Positions 61,642 through 64,000 of a stretch of 64,000 nt of DNA are shown in pieces (positions within the stretch are counted from its first letter, which is position 1; each line of letters starts with the position of its first letter). The position numbers were made by a program, and so were the translations under genes. This DNA is from Catenulispora pinistramenti. GTDB taxonomy: Bacteria; Actinomycetota; Actinomycetes; Streptomycetales; Catenulisporaceae. Where the stretch lies: NCBI RefSeq assembly GCF_018274385.1, contig NZ_JAAFYZ010000030.1, forward strand, positions 1-64,000, read 5' to 3'. The notes under the pieces were generated by a model. That model ran no database searches, was not told the DNA's origin, and saw only the letters and a list, made by a program, of their open reading frames with translations.

Positions 61642-62376
61642 ATGCTGACGATCTCGCGACGCTTCAACGGTCCCCCGCATTCCGGCAACGGCGGTTACGT
61701 CTCCGGGATGCTCGCGCAGCTGGTCCTGGCCGAGTTGGGGGACACGCCCGGGGCCGAGGTCGAAGTCACGCTCCGCAAGCCGCCGCCGCTGGAAAAGCCG
61801 CTCACCGTGCGACAGCCGGAGGAGAGCGAGAGCCTGCGGTTGCTGGACGGCGGCACGGTGATCGCCGAAGCGGAGCTCGTGGAGGCCGCCGGGGAACTGA
61901 TCGAGCCGGTCTCCTATGACGAGGCGGTCACGGCGGCCAAGGGCTACGCCGGACTCAGCGGGCATCCGTTCCTGACCTGCTTCGTCTGCGGGCCGGACCA
62001 TCCCAGCGGGCTGCACGTCTACCCGGGACCGGTGCCGGGCCGCAAGGGCGTGGTGGCGGCTCCGTGGACGCCCGCGGAGGACACCGTGGGACCGGAGTTC
62101 GTGTGGGCCGCACTGGACTGTCCCGGGGGCTGGTCGGCCGGCGATCTCGCGGAACGGCCGATGGTGCTCGGCCGGATGAGCGTCGAGATGCTGTCGGACC
62201 AGCCGGTCCTTGTCGGGGAACGCTATGTGGTGCTCGGGAGGCACCTGCGCACCGAGGGACGCAAGACGTTCACCGTCTCGGCGCTCTACGGCCCTTCGGG
62301 GGAGCCGGTGGCGAGCGCCGAGGCCGTGTGGATCGCGGTCGATCCGGCCACGGTGCGGCCGGTGGTCACGGACTGA
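61642..62376 (+). CDS. hotdog-fold thioesterase-like protein
   Basis: A 244-residue tandem-hotdog protein: a first unit with GNGGYVSGMLAQLVL (the helix of the hotdog fold) and a second unit with FVWAALDCPGGWSAGD. Between them FLTCFVCGPDHPSGL is a Cys-x2-Cys-Gly element often seen in this family. Probably an acyl-CoA thioesterase or PaaI-like hydrolase. ATG 61642 (GAGAG upstream); 13 bp after udgX. Its last 11 bp overlap the convergent pdxH gene. Confidence 0.7.
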   Translation: MLTISRRFNGPPHSGNGGYVSGMLAQLVLAELGDTPGAEVEVTLRKPPPLEKPLTVRQPEESESLRLLDGGTVIAEAELVEAAGELIEPVSYDEAVTAAKGYAGLSGHPFLTCFVCGPDHPSGLHVYPGPVPGRKGVVAAPWTPAEDTVGPEFVWAALDCPGGWSAGDLAERPMVLGRMSVEMLSDQPVLVGERYVVLGRHLRTEGRKTFTVSALYGPSGEPVASAEAVWIAVDPATVRPVVTD

Positions 62377-63022
62377 GCCGCTCGATGCTCCAGCCTTCGG
62401 GATTCTGGTTGTCGCGCTTGTAGCGGAGCCGGTCGTGGAGGCGGTCGGGACGGCCCTGCCAGAACTCGACCGTCTCCGGACGGACCAGGAAGCCGCCCCA
62501 GAATTCCGGCAGCGGGACCGCGGTGCCCTCGGGCCACTGTTCGGCCAGTTCGGCGGCCCGCTTGTCCAGCCAGTCGCGGCCGGCGATCACCGTGGACTGC
62601 TCGCTGGCCCAGGCCCCGATCTGCGAGCCGTGCGGGCGGGTGGCGAAGTATTCCTCATCGGCGTCGCGGTCGAGTTTGGTGGCCGCGCCGATGACGATCA
62701 CCTGGCGGTGCAGCGTGTACCAGGGGAACAGCAGCGAGCAGCGGGGGTTCGCGGCCAGCTCCCTGCCCTTGCGGGAGCCGAGGTTGGTGTAGAAGATGAA
62801 TCCGGTTTCGTCGAACCCCTTCAACAGCACTGACCTGCTGGAGGGCTGGCCGTCCAGGTCAGTGGTAGAGACCACCATGGCGTTCGGCTCGGGCAGGGAA
62901 GCCCGGACGGCGTCGTCCAGCCACAGGGCGAATTGGAGGTGGGGTGCGCCGGCCGCGTCCTGTTCGCGCAGCGTTCCGATGCCGTATTCCCGGCGGAGCG
63001 CCGCCAGCGCTTCAGAGTCCAC
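62366..63022 (-). CDS. pdxH: pyridoxamine 5'-phosphate oxidase
   Basis: A 218-residue PNPOx that oxidises pyridoxine/pyridoxamine 5'-phosphate to pyridoxal 5'-phosphate with FMN. The family pattern is complete: EPNAMVVSTTDLDGQPSSRSVLLKGFDETGFIFYTN, SRKGRELAANPRCSLLFPW, RPHGSQIGAWASEQS, and the C-terminal EFWQGRPDRLHDRLRY. Start GTG 63022 gives the normal length; the longer frame has a Cys-rich stretch unlike the family. The gene lies beside citrate synthase as in streptomycetes. Confidence 0.93.
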   Translation of the reverse strand: MDSEALAALRREYGIGTLREQDAAGAPHLQFALWLDDAVRASLPEPNAMVVSTTDLDGQPSSRSVLLKGFDETGFIFYTNLGSRKGRELAANPRCSLLFPWYTLHRQVIVIGAATKLDRDADEEYFATRPHGSQIGAWASEQSTVIAGRDWLDKRAAELAEQWPEGTAVPLPEFWGGFLVRPETVEFWQGRPDRLHDRLRYKRDNQNPEGWSIERLSP

Positions 63023-63118
63023 GGGCCCACGGTAACGCGTGTGACATTCCAGACACAGCAGTGCCCCCGGTGCAGAGCACCCTGTGTGGCGAGTCACTAT
63101 AGGAGAGACGCACTAATC

Positions 63119-63136
63119 ACGACACCACAGTGTCGT
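63119..63136. promoter_or_regulatory. ACGACAC-N4-GTGTCGT palindrome upstream of citrate synthase
   Basis: Perfect 7-bp inverted repeat with spacer CACA, 96 bp before the citrate synthase ATG. A candidate operator for an unknown regulator; too short to be a terminator. Confidence 0.4.
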
Positions 63137-63231
63137 CACGATGGCGCCGGGTAAGGCGACACCGTGGCAAGCCAGCTGGCCGCATCGAGCCACAGCACGT
63201 AGAGCGGCACAAAGAAACAGAGGGAGTACAC

Positions 63232-64000
63232 ATGTCCGACTTCGTACCGGGCCTCGAGGGCGTCATCGCCTTCGAGTCCGAAATCGCCGAACCGGATAAG
63301 GAAGGCGGCGCTCTCCGGTACCGCGGAGTCGACATCGAAGACCTCGTCGGGCGCGTGACGTTCGGCAACGTGTGGGGCCTTCTGGTGGACGGCAAGTTCA
63401 ACCCGGGTCTGCCTCCGGCCGAGCCGTACCCGGTGCCGGTGCATTCCGGCGACGTTCGCGTCGACGTGCAGTCCGCGCTCGCCATGCTGGCCCCGGTCTG
63501 GGGTCTGCAGCCGCTGCTGGACACCTCGGAGGAGAAAGCCCGCGAAGACCTCGCGCGCGCCGCCGTCATGGCGCTGTCCTTCGTGGCCCAGTCCGCCCGC
63601 TCGATCGAGCACCCGGGCCAGGCCATGGTGCCGCAGAGCGAAGTCGACAAGGCCGAGACGATCGTCGAGCGCTTCATGATCCGCTGGCGCGGTGAGCCGG
63701 ACCCCAAGCACGTCCAGGCCATCGACGCTTACTGGACCTCGGCGGCCGAGCACGGCATGAACGCCTCGACCTTCACCGCCCGTGTCATCGCCTCCACCGG
63801 GGCCGACGCGGCGGCGGCGCTGTCCGGCGCGGTCGGCGCGATGTCCGGCCCGCTGCACGGCGGCGCCCCGGCGCGCGTGCTGCACATGGTCGAGGCGGTC
63901 GAGGAGATCGGCGACGCCCGCAAGTACGTCAAGAGCGTCCTGGACAAGGGCGACCGTCTGATGGGCTTCGGCCACCGCGTGTACCGCGCCCAGGACCCGC
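63232..64000 (+). CDS. citrate synthase, partial (cut by window end)
   Basis: The first 256 residues of a citrate synthase, which condenses acetyl-CoA and oxaloacetate. Evidence is the N-terminal GLEGVIAFESEIAEPDKEGGALRYRGVDIEDLV, the active-site region SGPLHGGAPARVL and GFGHRVYRAQDP at the cut. GAGGGAG precedes the ATG. The remainder, including the last catalytic Asp, is beyond 64000. An upstream palindrome may regulate it. I do not assign a specific paralogue. Confidence 0.92.
   Translation, partial: MSDFVPGLEGVIAFESEIAEPDKEGGALRYRGVDIEDLVGRVTFGNVWGLLVDGKFNPGLPPAEPYPVPVHSGDVRVDVQSALAMLAPVWGLQPLLDTSEEKAREDLARAAVMALSFVAQSARSIEHPGQAMVPQSEVDKAETIVERFMIRWRGEPDPKHVQAIDAYWTSAAEHGMNASTFTARVIASTGADAAAALSGAVGAMSGPLHGGAPARVLHMVEAVEEIGDARKYVKSVLDKGDRLMGFGHRVYRAQDP

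Noticed and set aside
1-64000. CRISPR array, tRNA/rRNA, insertion sequence or phage genes
   Set aside because: No regularly spaced direct repeats, cloverleaf-like segments, transposase/integrase motifs or phage structural genes were recognised by eye; a tool search could still reveal a missed tRNA.

Overview
This is a 64-kb chromosomal stretch from a high-G+C actinomycete. Evidence: G/C-biased third codon positions, many GTG/TTG starts, FO synthase (coenzyme F420), an NsdA-like regulator next to a Prim-Pol protein, an LAxTG sortase substrate, ECF sigma factors, BTAD and NB-ARC regulators, and UdgX. I would place it near Streptomyces/Catenulispora but cannot fix the genus. No tRNA, rRNA, CRISPR array, transposase or integrase was seen.

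Layout. 1-2.3 kb: an FAD oxidoreductase and a methyltransferase. 2.3-8.2 kb: acyl-CoA ligase, luciferase-like monooxygenase, cysteine hydrolase and a tandem acyl-CoA dehydrogenase pair. 8.2-14.5 kb: a three-gene piece of a Tad-like locus (MinD-like ATPase, CpaF-like ATPase, LysM-BTAD protein). 14.6-31.6 kb: cyclase-family hydrolase, four SDR/ADH/flavin-reductase genes, two enoyl-CoA hydratases, three CoA-activating enzymes, a thiolase/DUF35 pair and one TetR regulator. 31.6-35.4 kb: two ECF sigma units and a His-rich secreted protein. 35.5-41.9 kb: fbiC (FO synthase) with three LLM-family oxidoreductases and an SDR. 42-50 kb: an LCP cell-wall ligase, membrane proteins, an SDR, a GntR/DUF1648 pair and an NB-ARC/TPR regulator. 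50-64 kb: an EthD-like protein, NsdA/Prim-Pol, an LAxTG surface protein, DtxR, an ArsR/MFS pair, an M48 protease, UdgX, a hotdog thioesterase, pdxH and the start of citrate synthase.

The main result is a dispersed palindrome, CTGAC-N5-GTCAG (often ATCTGAC-N5-GTCAGAT). It occurs ten times perfectly and five times with one mismatch, almost always just upstream of a lipid/CoA-type catabolic gene between 3.8 and 50.1 kb. One copy covers the start codon of the only TetR gene in the window. I infer a single TetR-controlled regulon for degrading an unidentified, probably cyclic or isoprenoid/steroid-like carboxylic acid. CoA ligases would activate it, paired acyl-CoA dehydrogenases and hydratases process it, a DUF35/thiolase pair cleave it, and F420/FMN oxidoreductases act on rings or carbonyls. 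The operon carrying fbiC is headed by one of these sites, which would couple F420 supply to the catabolic programme.
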